64,000 bases of DNA. Source: DOZZ01 sp963792655. GTDB taxonomy: Bacteria > Acidobacteriota > Terriglobia > Bryobacterales > Bryobacteraceae. Below the pieces are notes generated by a model. That model was not told the origin of the DNA and made no database searches. It saw nothing but the letters and a program-made list of their open reading frames with translations. A program made the position numbers and the translations under genes. Shown piece by piece: positions 46,801-58,412 of the stretch. How positions within the stretch are numbered: the stretch's first letter is position 1; the number at the start of each line of letters is the position of its first letter. The stretch is from contig CAWBWU010000010.1 in NCBI GenBank assembly GCA_963792655.1, positions 236,479-300,478 of the forward strand. Reading direction: 5' to 3'.

Positions 46801-48468
46801 TCAGACTTCAAGAATTACCGGCATGATTAACGGCCGGCGATTGGTTTGCTTCGCGATGTGCCGCTTCAGGTCGGCGCGAATCTTGTCTTTGATGACGCCC
46901 CAATCCATGCGCTCTTCGGCGGTAGCGTTCTCAAGCGTACGCGCCACAACCTCGCGCGCCTTCGCCATCACGGCTCCATCGTCTTCCCCCGTGAAGCCGC
47001 GGCTTACCACTTCGGGAACACCTTCCACCTTGCCCGTATGTTTGTTGATCGCGACGATCGACAACACGATGCCATCTTCAGAGATGTGACGGCGATCGCG
47101 AATCACCAGGTCGCCAACAACTTCACCCACCATCCCGGAGTCGATACAGACCCGGCCCACTGTGACTCGTCCCGACTTGCGTGCACCGCGCACATCGATC
47201 TCAAGGATGTCGCCGGTGTCGAGCACGAACGATTCTTCAAGGCCCAGGAACTTGAGGTGATCGGCCAACCGCGCATGCTTCGTCATCTGACGATACTCGC
47301 CATGCACCGGCATGAAGTAACGCGGCCGCACCAGATTCAATACCAGCCGCAGTTCCTCTACGCTGCCGTGCCCGGACACATGCAGCGGCGGATTCATGCT
47401 GCCGTACATGACGTCCGCACCACGCCGCGACAAGTGGTCGATCATGCGAAAGATCGGCTTCTCATTGCCAGGGATGATGCGTGAGCTGAGCGCAACCACG
47501 TCGCCCTTTTCGATCGAGACGTGTTTGTGGTCATCGATCGCCGCGCGCGAAAGCGCCGACATCGGCTCGCCCTGCGTGCCGGAGATGAGCACCGTGACCT
47601 TCTTCGGATTCGCGGTCATCACGTCTTGCGGCCGCATCAGAATGCCATCCGGGATTTGCAGGAAGCCGAGGTTGTGCGCGATCTCCGTAACGCTGTTCAT
47701 GCTGCGCCCGACGATCGCTACCTTGCGCCCGAACTCAAGCGAGAGATCGATCACTTGCTGCAGGCGATGAATCGACGAGCTGAAGCACGCGATGATCACG
47801 CGCCGCTCCGCGCGGTTCAGGATGTCTTCAAGACGCGGACGCACAGCACGTTCGGAATCGGTATAGCCCGCGCGATCTGCATTGGTCGAATCCGACAGCA
47901 GCAACAGCACGCCGCGCTTCCCGTACTCCGCGAGCGTGTGCAGATCGAAGAGCGCGTTGTCAGTAGGCGTCGGATCCACTTTGAAATCGCCCGTGTGGAT
48001 CACAACTCCCAGCGGCGTGGTGATCGCAAGCGCAACGGCGCTGACGATCGAGTGCGTGACGTGAACGAACTCCACCTTGAACGGGCCAAGCTCGACAATG
48101 TCTTTCGGCTTGACCGGACGCAGATCGGGTTCGTTCTCAAGATCGTGCTCTTCGAGGCGACGCTCCACCAGCGCCAGCGTGAAGGCAGTACCGAACACCG
48201 GCACCTGGAACTCAGCCAGGAAATAGGCGACGGCCCCGATATGATCTTCGTGCCCGTGCGTGAGCAGCAGGCCGCGGACTTTTTCGCGATTCTCTTTGAG
48301 GTACGTCAGGTCGGGCGTAACGTAGTCAACGCCCAATAATTCCGCTTCGGGAAACATCATGCCGCAGTCGAGAACGATGATGTCGTCCCCATACCGCATC
48401 GCCATGATGTTCATTCCAAATTCCCCAACCCCGCCGAGGGGAATCAACTGCAGCTTTTTATCATTCAT
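46801..48468 (-). CDS. rnj: Ribonuclease J
   Basis: A 555-residue metallo-beta-lactamase/beta-CASP ribonuclease with 5'-3' exonuclease and endonuclease activity, a main mRNA-decay and rRNA-maturation enzyme in bacteria lacking RNase E. The zinc motif is LLTHGHEDHIGAVAYFL. VIHTGDFKVDPTPTD, LLLSDSTNADRAGYT, the beta-CASP block with FSSSIHRLQQ, and FMPVHGEYRQMTKHA complete the core. The C-terminal domain after residue 440 is present. The start codon context is MNDKKLQLIPLGGVGEFGMN. Confidence 0.95.
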   Translation of the reverse strand: MNDKKLQLIPLGGVGEFGMNIMAMRYGDDIIVLDCGMMFPEAELLGVDYVTPDLTYLKENREKVRGLLLTHGHEDHIGAVAYFLAEFQVPVFGTAFTLALVERRLEEHDLENEPDLRPVKPKDIVELGPFKVEFVHVTHSIVSAVALAITTPLGVVIHTGDFKVDPTPTDNALFDLHTLAEYGKRGVLLLLSDSTNADRAGYTDSERAVRPRLEDILNRAERRVIIACFSSSIHRLQQVIDLSLEFGRKVAIVGRSMNSVTEIAHNLGFLQIPDGILMRPQDVMTANPKKVTVLISGTQGEPMSALSRAAIDDHKHVSIEKGDVVALSSRIIPGNEKPIFRMIDHLSRRGADVMYGSMNPPLHVSGHGSVEELRLVLNLVRPRYFMPVHGEYRQMTKHARLADHLKFLGLEESFVLDTGDILEIDVRGARKSGRVTVGRVCIDSGMVGEVVGDLVIRDRRHISEDGIVLSIVAINKHTGKVEGVPEVVSRGFTGEDDGAVMAKAREVVARTLENATAEERMDWGVIKDKIRADLKRHIAKQTNRRPLIMPVILEV

Positions 48469-48514
48469 CCAATCTCATGATTTTAGCGGACTTAGCAGGC
48501 GGGCGCGCGCCGGG

Positions 48515-48826
48515 TCACAACAGCGGCTGATTGATCTGGAGCAACGGCTGCACATTGGTGAAGTTTGGGATGTCTCCCATGATTTCAGCGCCGTGCGTTT
48601 GCAGTGCATGTTGCAGATGTCCAAGAGACTCGAAAGTCAGTTGCGCGATGACCGCGAAGGCCGGACTTCCGCCATCGAGCGAACTCGCTCCGCGCAATAG
48701 TTGGAAGCCGCGCATGCCCAGACTCCCGAAGCGGCTCTCGACCAGCGGCATGTGCTTTGTGACGTAATATTGCTCGTCGAAATGCGAATCGGAAGTCTTC
48801 GGGTACAGAACGGTTACGGTGATCAT
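48515..48826 (-). CDS. EthD family protein
   Basis: A 103-residue small alpha/beta-barrel dimer protein. MITVTVLYPKTSDSHFDEQYYVTKHMPLVE with F..YY...H.PL is the EthD signature, and ELG-like segments follow (FAVIAQLTFESL). EthD itself is needed for ether-fuel degradation, but most homologues are of unknown role. An AAGGA site precedes the ATG. A structured, terminator-ending RNA region lies directly upstream on the same strand and might control it. Confidence 0.85.
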   Translation of the reverse strand: MITVTVLYPKTSDSHFDEQYYVTKHMPLVESRFGSLGMRGFQLLRGASSLDGGSPAFAVIAQLTFESLGHLQHALQTHGAEIMGDIPNFTNVQPLLQINQPLL

Positions 48827-48898
48827 CGGCGGTCGATTCCTTCTCAGCGCGTTTGACTTAGCGCGTGCATCGTGGCGAAAGCTTTCTTGATTGGACGT

Positions 48899-49009
48899 TC
48901 AAAAGCCCGCCGGGATCGCCGACGGGCTTAGACACCGCTCTGGACTGCCAGAGCGATTTTCGATGGGAGAATCATTTTCAACGGTTTCGCAACCGCCAAA
49001 AACTTTAGT
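48899..49009 (-). ncRNA. Candidate small RNA or transcription-attenuator leader
   Basis: A minus-strand transcript started from the promoter at 49016-49045 would be about 110 bases. It would fold a CGGTT-GCGA-AACCG hairpin with a GNRA loop (48982-48995), a perfect eight-base hairpin CGCTCTGG/CCAGAGCG (48936-48955) and a terminator-like hairpin AAGCCCG/CGGGCTT followed by Ts (48903-48929). The EthD gene starts 73 bases beyond. It may be a free sRNA or an attenuated leader. It fits no riboswitch class I know. Confidence 0.45.
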
Positions 49010-49015
49010 GATTGG

Positions 49016-49045
49016 ATAGTAAATTCTTCGGTCGGCGCTCGTCAA
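49016..49045 (-). promoter_or_regulatory. Promoter for the candidate small RNA
   Basis: TTGACG (49040-49045) and TACTAT (49016-49021) on the minus strand, spaced by 18 bases, in an otherwise gene-free gap. A good sigma-70-type match. Confidence 0.5.
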
Positions 49046-49195
49046 GTCCAAAACCGAGCCGCTGAGACCTGCCCAGAAATCGTTGTTTTCAGGCGATTTA
49101 TGAGAACCTGTTGATTTCTGTCCGCGCTGTGGAAAACGGAGAACTGGGCCCAAAAAACAGGGCCGCATAAATATAAGTTCTTTATTTGCAATATC

Positions 49196-50167
49196 TTAAC
49201 GTTTTTCGAGGTGCAGCGTGATCATCTGGTCCCCATCTCCCGAAGAACCAGAGCGCCGGAAAATGTAGCGCAACCCGCCCACAACCACCCCGGAAACGAC
49301 ACAGAACCCAGCCAGGATCAGAACCAGATACGCGATATTTAAGAACAAGTTACCGGGATTGTCTCGGGCCGTCACCGGCTTGTTTCCGAGCGTCACGGAA
49401 GCTTTGTAACGGACCTGCGAGAGCAGCCGTTCATCGGAATTTGCGTCGCCGCGAGAAATTACCAAAACCACCAAAGTTCCGGTTCTTTTTGCCAGAACGC
49501 CCGGAATCTTCTGGAATTGCGGCAGCCGGTCCCGGGCGATGGCGGGCGTCGGGTAAGAGAAAATCGCCAGTTTCTGGCCTTCGCCATACTCAGCCAGATC
49601 CGCCTCGGCACCTAACGAGAAAGCCGCCGTCGCGGGGGAAACCTGGGGCAGAAACTCGCTCATCGCATTGGGCCCCGTGATGTAGCGCTCGGTGCCGCTC
49701 TTCGCGCCGACCGGCAGGTACCCAGGCAACAGCGGCAGCGGCCCCTGCTCGAATTTCGGCAGCGAGCGAAAGAAGTTGGCCAGCTCTTCGGCAGTGGGCA
49801 CGTACCCGTCAATCCGCACTACCGTATTGCCCAATGCCGCGATAACACCCCCGGGAAGGTCGCTCGCAAGCTCTGTAACGGCGCGCAGCTTCTCGCCCGA
49901 GGGTTTGGCCGAAGTCGGCTGGAGCAAGTCGTAGGCGGCCAATCCAGCGGTCGTGTCGGCAAGCCTCCAGGCCGTGACCTGGACCTTTTTACCCGCGCCC
50001 TCATAGGCGCCGGTTTCGGCAGCGGTCAGCCCCAGTTCGTTCCAGACCGGCGCGTCCTTGACCGGCAAGGGCGCGACGGATGTCTGCTGATAAGGCCCCA
50101 GGGTTCCGGGGAGCATCGCAGCACCGGCAAGGAGCGGCATCAGAAATAGCGCAAACAATCTCATCAT
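49196..50167 (-). CDS. Exported membrane-anchored protein, DUF6599-like
   Basis: About 323 residues. A signal peptide (MMRLFALFLMPLLAGAAMLP) starts the protein, and a C-terminal helix NLFLNIAYLVLILAGFCVVSGVVVGG with a short basic tail anchors it. Between them are two similar periplasmic modules: VQVTAWRLADTTAGLAAYDLL with NTVVRIDG, and EGQKLAIFSYPTPAIARDRL with GTLVVLVISRG. I associate this with the DUF6599 type common in Acidobacteriota but cannot be certain. The ATG at 50167 was preferred over an upstream start because it begins the signal peptide. It lies just after secA on the same strand. Confidence 0.65.
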   Translation of the reverse strand: MMRLFALFLMPLLAGAAMLPGTLGPYQQTSVAPLPVKDAPVWNELGLTAAETGAYEGAGKKVQVTAWRLADTTAGLAAYDLLQPTSAKPSGEKLRAVTELASDLPGGVIAALGNTVVRIDGYVPTAEELANFFRSLPKFEQGPLPLLPGYLPVGAKSGTERYITGPNAMSEFLPQVSPATAAFSLGAEADLAEYGEGQKLAIFSYPTPAIARDRLPQFQKIPGVLAKRTGTLVVLVISRGDANSDERLLSQVRYKASVTLGNKPVTARDNPGNLFLNIAYLVLILAGFCVVSGVVVGGLRYIFRRSGSSGDGDQMITLHLEKR

Positions 50168-50216
50168 TCCGATAGACGCCGTCCAGAGCGTCAAAGGTGC
50201 CCGTTACGCCGGATTT

Positions 50217-53058
<2,842 letters not shown>

Positions 53059-53117
53059 ATTTCTACAACCATCAGTTTACCGCGCGGCGCTGCTGAGCCT
53101 TCCGCAAAATCAAAAGC

Positions 53118-53996
53118 TCACCATGGCAAAGCCGCATGCAGGTTGATCTCTTCTCCGGTGATCGGGTGCGGGAATTTCAAATAATGGGCGTGCAGGAAAT
53201 ATCCTCCATCGCCGGGCAGGCCGGGGAGGTTCTCAAGAGGTTGGCCGTTCAACCCATATAGAGGATCGCCCACCAGCGGATGGCCGATGGACGCGAGATG
53301 AATTCTGATCTGGTGAGGGCGGCCCGAACAGAGGCTTACCTCAAAGGTTGTGGTGCTGCTATCCCGTGAGATCACCTTTGCCAATGACTTTGATGGCTTG
53401 CCCCCGGCCTTTGCGGCCCAGACCGAACCGATCAGCGGGTGCGGTACAAGTCCAATGGGCGTGACGATTTCGTAAGCGTTCTGCTGTGCAACATTTTGGC
53501 CCAGCGCCCGGTATACCTTTTGAATTTGTGGCGTGTTCCAGTTGGCGACTAAATAGGAAGCCGCCTGCGCCGTCCTGGCGAACAGGACGATGCCGGTTGT
53601 AGCCCGTCCCAACCGGTGGACCGGGTTTGCCTCAGGGTTTCGCTTCTGCACCAGCCGCAGGAGAGTGTTTTCGAAATAGCCGCCGCCGGGGAGCGTCGGA
53701 AGCCCGCTCGGTTTGTTGACGGCCAACAGATGATCGTCTTCAAATAGCACATCGAAGGTTTGAGCGCAGTCCGGTTCATTCCACGCCGGGCGATTCCAGA
53801 CAAGGGACTGTCCTGCCGCAATCAATTCGCTTCCGGTAGCGATGTCGCCATCGAGCGTAACTTCGCCATTGCTCAGTCTCTGCTGCCAACCTTCTGGAGT
53901 GGAGTGAAGGTACCGGCTTGCCAGATGGGACAGCAGATTCTCCCCGTGATACTTGCTGCTGACAATTGTTGCGTAAGCATAGCCCTGGTTCAGCAC
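53118..53996 (-). CDS. RluA-family RNA pseudouridine synthase, atypical active-site motif
   Basis: A 292-residue protein. The N-terminal S4-like region (GWQQRLSNGEVTLDGDI) is followed by the RluA catalytic fold: VNKPSGLPTLPGGGYFENTL, then VHRLGRATTGIVLFARTAQAA, KVYRALGQ, SLCSGRPHQIRIHLASIGHPLVGDPLYG and a final FHAHYLKFPHPITG-like segment. The canonical motif is HRLDxxTSG with the catalytic Asp; here Gly (codon GGA) stands in its place. It may be inactive, use another residue, or belong to a subgroup with this change. It lies 59 bases upstream of secA, on the same strand. Confidence 0.8.
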   Translation of the reverse strand: MLNQGYAYATIVSSKYHGENLLSHLASRYLHSTPEGWQQRLSNGEVTLDGDIATGSELIAAGQSLVWNRPAWNEPDCAQTFDVLFEDDHLLAVNKPSGLPTLPGGGYFENTLLRLVQKRNPEANPVHRLGRATTGIVLFARTAQAASYLVANWNTPQIQKVYRALGQNVAQQNAYEIVTPIGLVPHPLIGSVWAAKAGGKPSKSLAKVISRDSSTTTFEVSLCSGRPHQIRIHLASIGHPLVGDPLYGLNGQPLENLPGLPGDGGYFLHAHYLKFPHPITGEEINLHAALPW

Positions 53997-54156
53997 GTCG
54001 CTTGAGTGTAAGGGAATCCACCCATCGCGCGGACGCCGCGCACGGGATCATGCGCAGTGGTCAGACTCTCGCCAATGCCATGGCGAGATAACCTCTTCTC
54101 TATCTTGGCGGCGCATGGAATGCGGTGTGGTGGCCCGTGCGTTTGGCAATCCCCTG

Positions 54157-54233
54157 AATCAGGGGCACGACCGTAAGGGAGTGCCATCACCTGAGAGCAA
54201 CTGATGCACTCCCTTACGGTCGCGCCTCTGAAT
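54157..54233. repeat. REP-type palindrome D
   Basis: Inverted repeat with arms AATCAGGGGCACGACCGTAA-type and CGGTCGCGCCTCTGAAT, the same family as palindromes A-C. One arm has an extra C (GTGCCATCA). The flank GCCCGCAAAAGACAGCGAGG is shared with copy E, which lies on the other side of the CAP-domain gene. Confidence 0.75.
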
Positions 54234-54404
54234 CGCCCGCAAAAGACAGCGAGGATTTAACGCTGCGAAATGCTGCGACCAAAAACACGGAGCCGCCCCT
54301 CACGGGACTGACACCTTTTCGCGCAGTCTGCGAAAAGGCTGTCCGTCCCACCATGCGCAGTGGTCAGCCAAGCTTAGGACCGCAATGGAAGGACTCTACT
54401 TCAA
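54234..54404. other. Intergenic region with a short hairpin
   Basis: Non-coding stretch downstream of the CAP gene. It holds a perfect nine-base stem CCTTTTCGC/GCGAAAAGG at 54314-54338 with a seven-base loop, close to GGGACTGACA and its near-inverse TGTCCGTCCC. This looks like another dispersed palindromic element. No gene seen. Confidence 0.5.
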
Positions 54405-54872
54405 CTAAGGAACGTTCTCTCCCGACATATTTCCGGCTGGACTGTACTGGCACACCAGATAGTCGTTCGTCCCGTCGCTCGCAAGCCCGCACCCCACACT
54501 TCTGGTTGCTTTCCAGATAACCTGCGAGTAGTGACCCACATCCGACCAGTCACCCGTCTTCGAAATATCCGGGAACGTGCCCGGTTGGAAGTTTCCCTGT
54601 TCTGAGCTTCCATTGACGGCGGTCTTCCCCCACAGATCAACCATCTGTGCCGCCGTATTGCTCCCGGACGTGCCCATCGCCAGATTTTCGCCGACGCCTG
54701 GCGTTTGACTGTGTTCGAAGGCGCCCGTAGCTGCCATGCGGTCCGCCCACGCTTGAGCTGCGGCTGCCAAATCGTTCGACCATTGCAAAGCCGGAGCTCC
54801 GATAGCCGGGTCGGAGCGATATGCATTGTGCGCCGCCACAACTGCTTCTCTATCTTGCGCTGTTAAGGCCAT
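54405..54872 (-). CDS. CAP (SCP/PR-1) domain protein
   Basis: A 155-residue single CAP domain: VVAAHNAYRSDPAIGAPALQWSNDLAAAAQAWADRM holds the first His region, FEHSQTPGVGENLA the second, and DVGHYSQVIWKATRSVGCG is the signature. The end is DYLVCQYSPAGNMSGENVP. CAP proteins are usually secreted, but the best start (54872, MALTAQDREAVV) has no signal peptide, and upstream codons give none either. It is bracketed by REP-type palindromes D and E. Bacterial CAP functions are largely unknown. Confidence 0.85.
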   Translation of the reverse strand: MALTAQDREAVVAAHNAYRSDPAIGAPALQWSNDLAAAAQAWADRMAATGAFEHSQTPGVGENLAMGTSGSNTAAQMVDLWGKTAVNGSSEQGNFQPGTFPDISKTGDWSDVGHYSQVIWKATRSVGCGLASDGTNDYLVCQYSPAGNMSGENVP

Positions 54873-54987
54873 GTCTGCTTCCCTTCGGTTGAAGCTGCAG
54901 GAGCATATCATATCGTTCGCCGGTATGGCCCGTTTTCTCGATGCTCTGATCCAAAACGCGCATAGCGTACCGGTCGGCAATCGCGTT

Positions 54988-55063
54988 AATCAGAGGCACG
55001 ACCGTAAGGGAGTGCATCACGTGAGAGCAACTAATGCACTCCCTTACGGTCGCGCCTCTGAAT
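54988..55063. repeat. REP-type palindrome E
   Basis: Fifth copy: left arm AATCAGAGGCACGACCGTAAG, right arm CTTACGGTCGCGCCTCTGAAT, with loop bases GTGAGAGCAA. The flank GCCCGCACAAGACAGCGAGG matches copy D. Confidence 0.75.
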
Positions 55064-55426
55064 GGCCCGCACAAGACAGCGAGGAGACAGCGTGGAGAAT
55101 TGGGTTCGTTTGGCTTTGCTATTGGCTTTTATTGGCTTCGCTTTTTTAGGCCTGCGGAGCGAAAAGTGCCGATTGGCGTCGAGTTGAACGAGTTCGATGA
55201 AACATATTCCAAGATGTGAATTACGAAACGAAGCCAATTTTCTGATCCATTTGCGCCAGCGCTCGGACTCTGTGTCAATTGTTAGGGCTAGTCGACCCGG
55301 CGGATTCGGGCGCGGCCTTGTAAGTTGTGGGAACGGCTGCCAGAATTCTGGTGAATTGAGGGTGATTGATTCTTAGCCGCAGATGGACGCAATGCATCGG
55401 ATAAAACGAGGGTGCGCCCGCATATA
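55064..55426. other. Intergenic region without a recognised gene
   Basis: About 360 bases between palindrome E and a TIM-barrel gene. Short frames here show no family motif. Lower GC than the neighbours in places (TTGGCTTCGCTTTTTTAGGC). No RNA gene or clear promoter seen. Confidence 0.4.
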
Positions 55427-56302
55427 ATGACTCGCCGGTCTCTGCTGCGGGGAGCCGTCGGTTTGCCTCAACTGCTCCGGGGTAGTGACTCGTCTGCGCA
55501 TGATCTGTTCGCGATGGACACAGCCATGGTGAAGGACTTTGGCACGCTTCTGCACGAATCCGATTTGCGCCTGCTGAGGGATCTCGGATACAGCGGCGTG
55601 GCGCCCATTGCGTCCAGTGTCGAGAGTTGGCAGCACCTCATCCGTTTTGTGGTCCCGTGGACTGAGCAGTATCGCTTGCGGTTGCCTGCTGTCTATAGCT
55701 GGATCAAGGTGCGCAAAACCGGCTTCTTGGTCGACCCCGGGATTGCCGCGAACGTTTCTTCTCTGCGGGACGCAAACACGACCATCTGGCTTCCGGTGAA
55801 TAGTTCGGATTTTCAGCCTTCCGATCCAGCGGCTGATGAAATCACGGTCGCCGCGGTGCGGGAGGCCGCCGATGCGGCAGCGGAGAAGGGCTGCTCAGTT
55901 TCCCTTTATCCGCATTTCGGAAGTGTCATTCAGCGCGTGGACGACGCGATCCGAGTCGCGCAGCAGTGTGACCGGCCGAACGTGCGCATCACCTTCAATC
56001 TCTGCCACTGGCTGCGTACCGACGGGCCAAACGGTGCCCGCGAAATGTTGCATCGCGCTGCCCCGCTCACCTCGTTGGTCACCATCAACGGTGCGAACCG
56101 GGATGGACATTCCTGGCCGGAGCTGATTCAGCCACTGGATCAAGGGACGTTCCGCGTCCGCCACTTTCTCGATCAATTGCGGCAGTCCGGGTATCGGGGA
56201 CCGATTGGATTGCAAGGTTACGATGTCGCGAAGACGTTCCACATCGAACCACAGGAGAATCTCAAGAGATCGATGGCGGCGTGGCGACGCATGACGAGCT
56301 GA
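55427..56302 (+). CDS. Tat-exported sugar isomerase/epimerase-like TIM barrel
   Basis: A 291-residue protein. A twin-arginine signal (MTRRSLLRGAVGLPQLL) starts at the ATG 55427; a GTG at 55412 is an alternative. The barrel shows LGYSGVAPIASSVESW, AAEKGCSVSLYPHFGSVIQRV, VRITFNLCHWLRTDGP and TSLVTINGANRD, a pattern frequent in the xylose-isomerase-like proteins of Acidobacteriota and Planctomycetes. It is paralogous in type to the gene at 21.7 kb but not closely similar. A decayed rraA copy follows directly. Substrate unknown. Confidence 0.8.
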   Translation: MTRRSLLRGAVGLPQLLRGSDSSAHDLFAMDTAMVKDFGTLLHESDLRLLRDLGYSGVAPIASSVESWQHLIRFVVPWTEQYRLRLPAVYSWIKVRKTGFLVDPGIAANVSSLRDANTTIWLPVNSSDFQPSDPAADEITVAAVREAADAAAEKGCSVSLYPHFGSVIQRVDDAIRVAQQCDRPNVRITFNLCHWLRTDGPNGAREMLHRAAPLTSLVTINGANRDGHSWPELIQPLDQGTFRVRHFLDQLRQSGYRGPIGLQGYDVAKTFHIEPQENLKRSMAAWRRMTS

Positions 56303-56319
56303 TGCATCAGCCAAGGTCG

Positions 56320-56740
56320 TGCGCCACGCACTCGGCACGTGGTGTGCCATGCCGGTGCTCGAGGCCGACTACTTCGCTTATTCAGATGACGCGGGCCAGA
56401 CCGAACTGAGCCGCAAACCCTTCGGCCTCATGCTCCACGCGTTGGATGATCTGAAGACCGGATGAGGTATATATCGCCTCCGGCGGCAGCCCACGTTACG
56501 CGCTGTGGGGTGAACTGATAAGCACGCGAGCGATGCAACTTGGCGCCGCCGGGGCAGTGGTCAATGGGTATTCACGAGACACAAGGGCGATTTAGATGGA
56601 GTGCTGGTTGTGCCGAAAGCAGCGGAGCACGAGGCGATCTCGCGAGCGCTCGAAAAAGTGAGCGCCGAGAATGCCGTGCGGACGGCGATTGAGCGGGGCA
56701 TGAGTACGGTTGAAGCGTTTGAGAATTCGGAGTCATGTAG
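56320..56740 (+). pseudogene. Decayed RraA family gene
   Basis: Fragments in several frames match the intact RraA-type gene at 40.1 kb: a segment for AMPVLEADYFAYSDDAGQTE, then ELSRKPFGLM, IASGGSPRYALWGELIS, GAAGAVVNGYSRDTR, and, after an internal deletion, DLDGVLVVPKAAEHEAISRALEKV to the C-terminus. The N-terminal 45 or so codons and about 50 codons after the YSRDTR segment are gone, and there is a shift near 56459. Unlike the single-base breaks elsewhere in the window, this is real decay. Confidence 0.8.
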
Positions 56741-56888
56741 GGGAATTGGGCAACTTGGCGGAAGATCTCGGCTCTGTGCGGCGTGGAATCGCGGGTTTCA
56801 CAAGAACAATCGAACGGTTGAAGCAGGTTCTACGTTGAAGCGGAATAAGCGACATTGAGGGGCGTGAACTACGTCCCTGACGACGGCA

Positions 56889-56911
56889 GTGTCCGCGATT
56901 GTGTGTAAACG
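56889..56911 (+). repeat. Left terminal inverted repeat of the IS
   Basis: Reads GTGTCCGCGATTGTGTGTAA followed by ACG. It matches the inverse of 58413-58435 at GTGTCC and TGTGTAAACG. Confidence 0.75.
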
Positions 56912-56952
56912 CCTCGCGGGTTGATTGCTTCGGGTTAGTCGAGTCCTGCTAA

Positions 56953-57112
56953 GCTCATCCCGCCGGAGCCGCCCGTCGCGATATTCATCCTGCCAGAACG
57001 GCGCGGAGGGCGCAAGGGCGCGCCGTTTTCGGCGCGGCGCAGCGGACCCTTGCGCGCGAGCACCGTTCTGGCATTTACCGCCATGCCGACGGGCGGCTTC
57101 GGTGGGATGAGC
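56953..57112. repeat. Long imperfect palindrome inside the IS
   Basis: The outer arms GCTCATCCCGCCGGAGCCGC and the inverse GCGGCTTCGGTGGGATGAGC, plus inner arms CCAGAACGG/CCGTTCTGG and further GC-rich pairs, make a hairpin of about 160 bases. It contains no gene. It is not a usual part of IS256 elements and may be a small element that inserted here. Confidence 0.65.
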
Positions 57113-57150
57113 GGCTCATCCTGCTGGTGGGCCTTGAGCGGTTTACGCTT

Positions 57151-58385
57151 TTACTTCCGAACGCCGGCTTCGCGGATGCGATCGCCGCAGACCGTATCGA
57201 GGTAGTTCAGCATCTGTTTCCAGTGCTGCACCGTCTCCCACTTCGCCGCCACTTTACGTCAGCGCCAGATACAGCAGCTTCATCGCCGCCTCTTCGGTCG
57301 GAAACGAGCCGCGCGTTTTGATGATCTTGCGCAGGCTCATATGCAGCGACTCCACCGCATTGGTGGTATAGACCACCTTGCGCACTTCCTCCGGAAACGC
57401 AAAGAACGGAATCACTCGCTCCCACTGCTCGCGCCACAGCCGCGCGATTGCCGGATACTTCGGCCACTGCGTCTCGAACTGCCGTTAACTGCCGCTCCGC
57501 CTCATCCGCTGTCGCTGCCCGATAGATCGGCTTCAGGTCCGCTACTACTTTCTTGCGATCCTGCCAGGTCACATAGTTCAGGCTGGCGCGCACCAGGTGC
57601 ACAATGCAGAGCTGCACCTGCGCCTTCGGAAAGATCGACTCAATCGCCTGCGGAAAGCCTTTCAGCCCGTCCACGCACACCAAGTAGATATCGCGCACCC
57701 CGCGGTTGCGCAGTTCGGTCAGCACATTCAGCCAGAACTTAGCTCCTTCGACCGCGGAAGTCCACAGACCCAGTACATCTTTGCGGCCTTCCAGGTTAAT
57801 GCCCAGCGCCACATAGACGGCCCGGTTTTCCACTCGCCCTTCGTGCCGCATCTTCACATACAGCGCGTCCAGAAACACCACGCCGTAAAACGGCTCCAAC
57901 GGCCGATTCTGCCAGGCGCGCGCCTGCTCCATCACGCCTTCGGTGACCTCGCTGATCAGGCTCGGGCTGACCTCCACCTGATACATCTCTTCCAGATGTC
58001 CCTGAATCTCCCGCGTCGTCATGCCACGCGCGTACATCGACAGGATCTTGTCGTCGAATCCTGTCCAGCGCGTCTGATTCTTCTTAACGATCTGCGGCTC
58101 GAACTCGCCGTTGCGGTCGCGCGGCGTCTTCAGATCGACCTCGCCGAAGTCGCCCTTCAGCGTCTTGCGCGTCACGCCGTTCCGGCTGTTGCCGCTGTTC
58201 ACGCCCGCCGGATCATGCTTCTCATAGCCCAGGTGCTCGCTCATCTCACCCTGCATCGCCCGTTCGAGCACTGCCTTGGTGAGCTGCTTCAGAAGCGCGT
58301 TGATATCCTCCGGCTTGCGGCCCTGCTTCAACATCCCGTCGATCAGTTCGTCACTGATCGGCTTCTCTTGCTTCGTTCCCTTCAT
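57151..58385 (-). pseudogene. IS256-family transposase, two frameshifts
   Basis: DDE transposase of the mutator/IS256 group, about 410 residues when repaired. Visible are EMSEHLGYEKHDP, GNSRNGVTRKTL, the first catalytic Asp in VVFLDALYVKMRHEGR, VCVDGLKGFPQAIESIFPKA with the second Asp, and CIVHLVRASLNYV. In a second frame follow QFETQWPKYPAIARLWREQW and YTTNAVESLHMSLRKIIK with the catalytic Glu; in a third KWETVQHWKQMLNYL to the stop. Shifts lie near 57487 and 57254, both as one extra base, so error and real damage are both possible. Confidence 0.85.
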
Positions 58386-58412
58386 TGCCGTTCTCCTTAT
58401 TTTGCCGGAGAA

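Noticed and set aside
48899..49168. An 89-codon minus-strand protein
   Set aside because: It runs through three hairpins and a promoter, lacks motifs and has no ribosome site; an RNA fits better.
53118..53996. Frameshift as the cause of the Gly in the RluA motif
   Set aside because: The reading frame is continuous and conserved on both sides of the codon.
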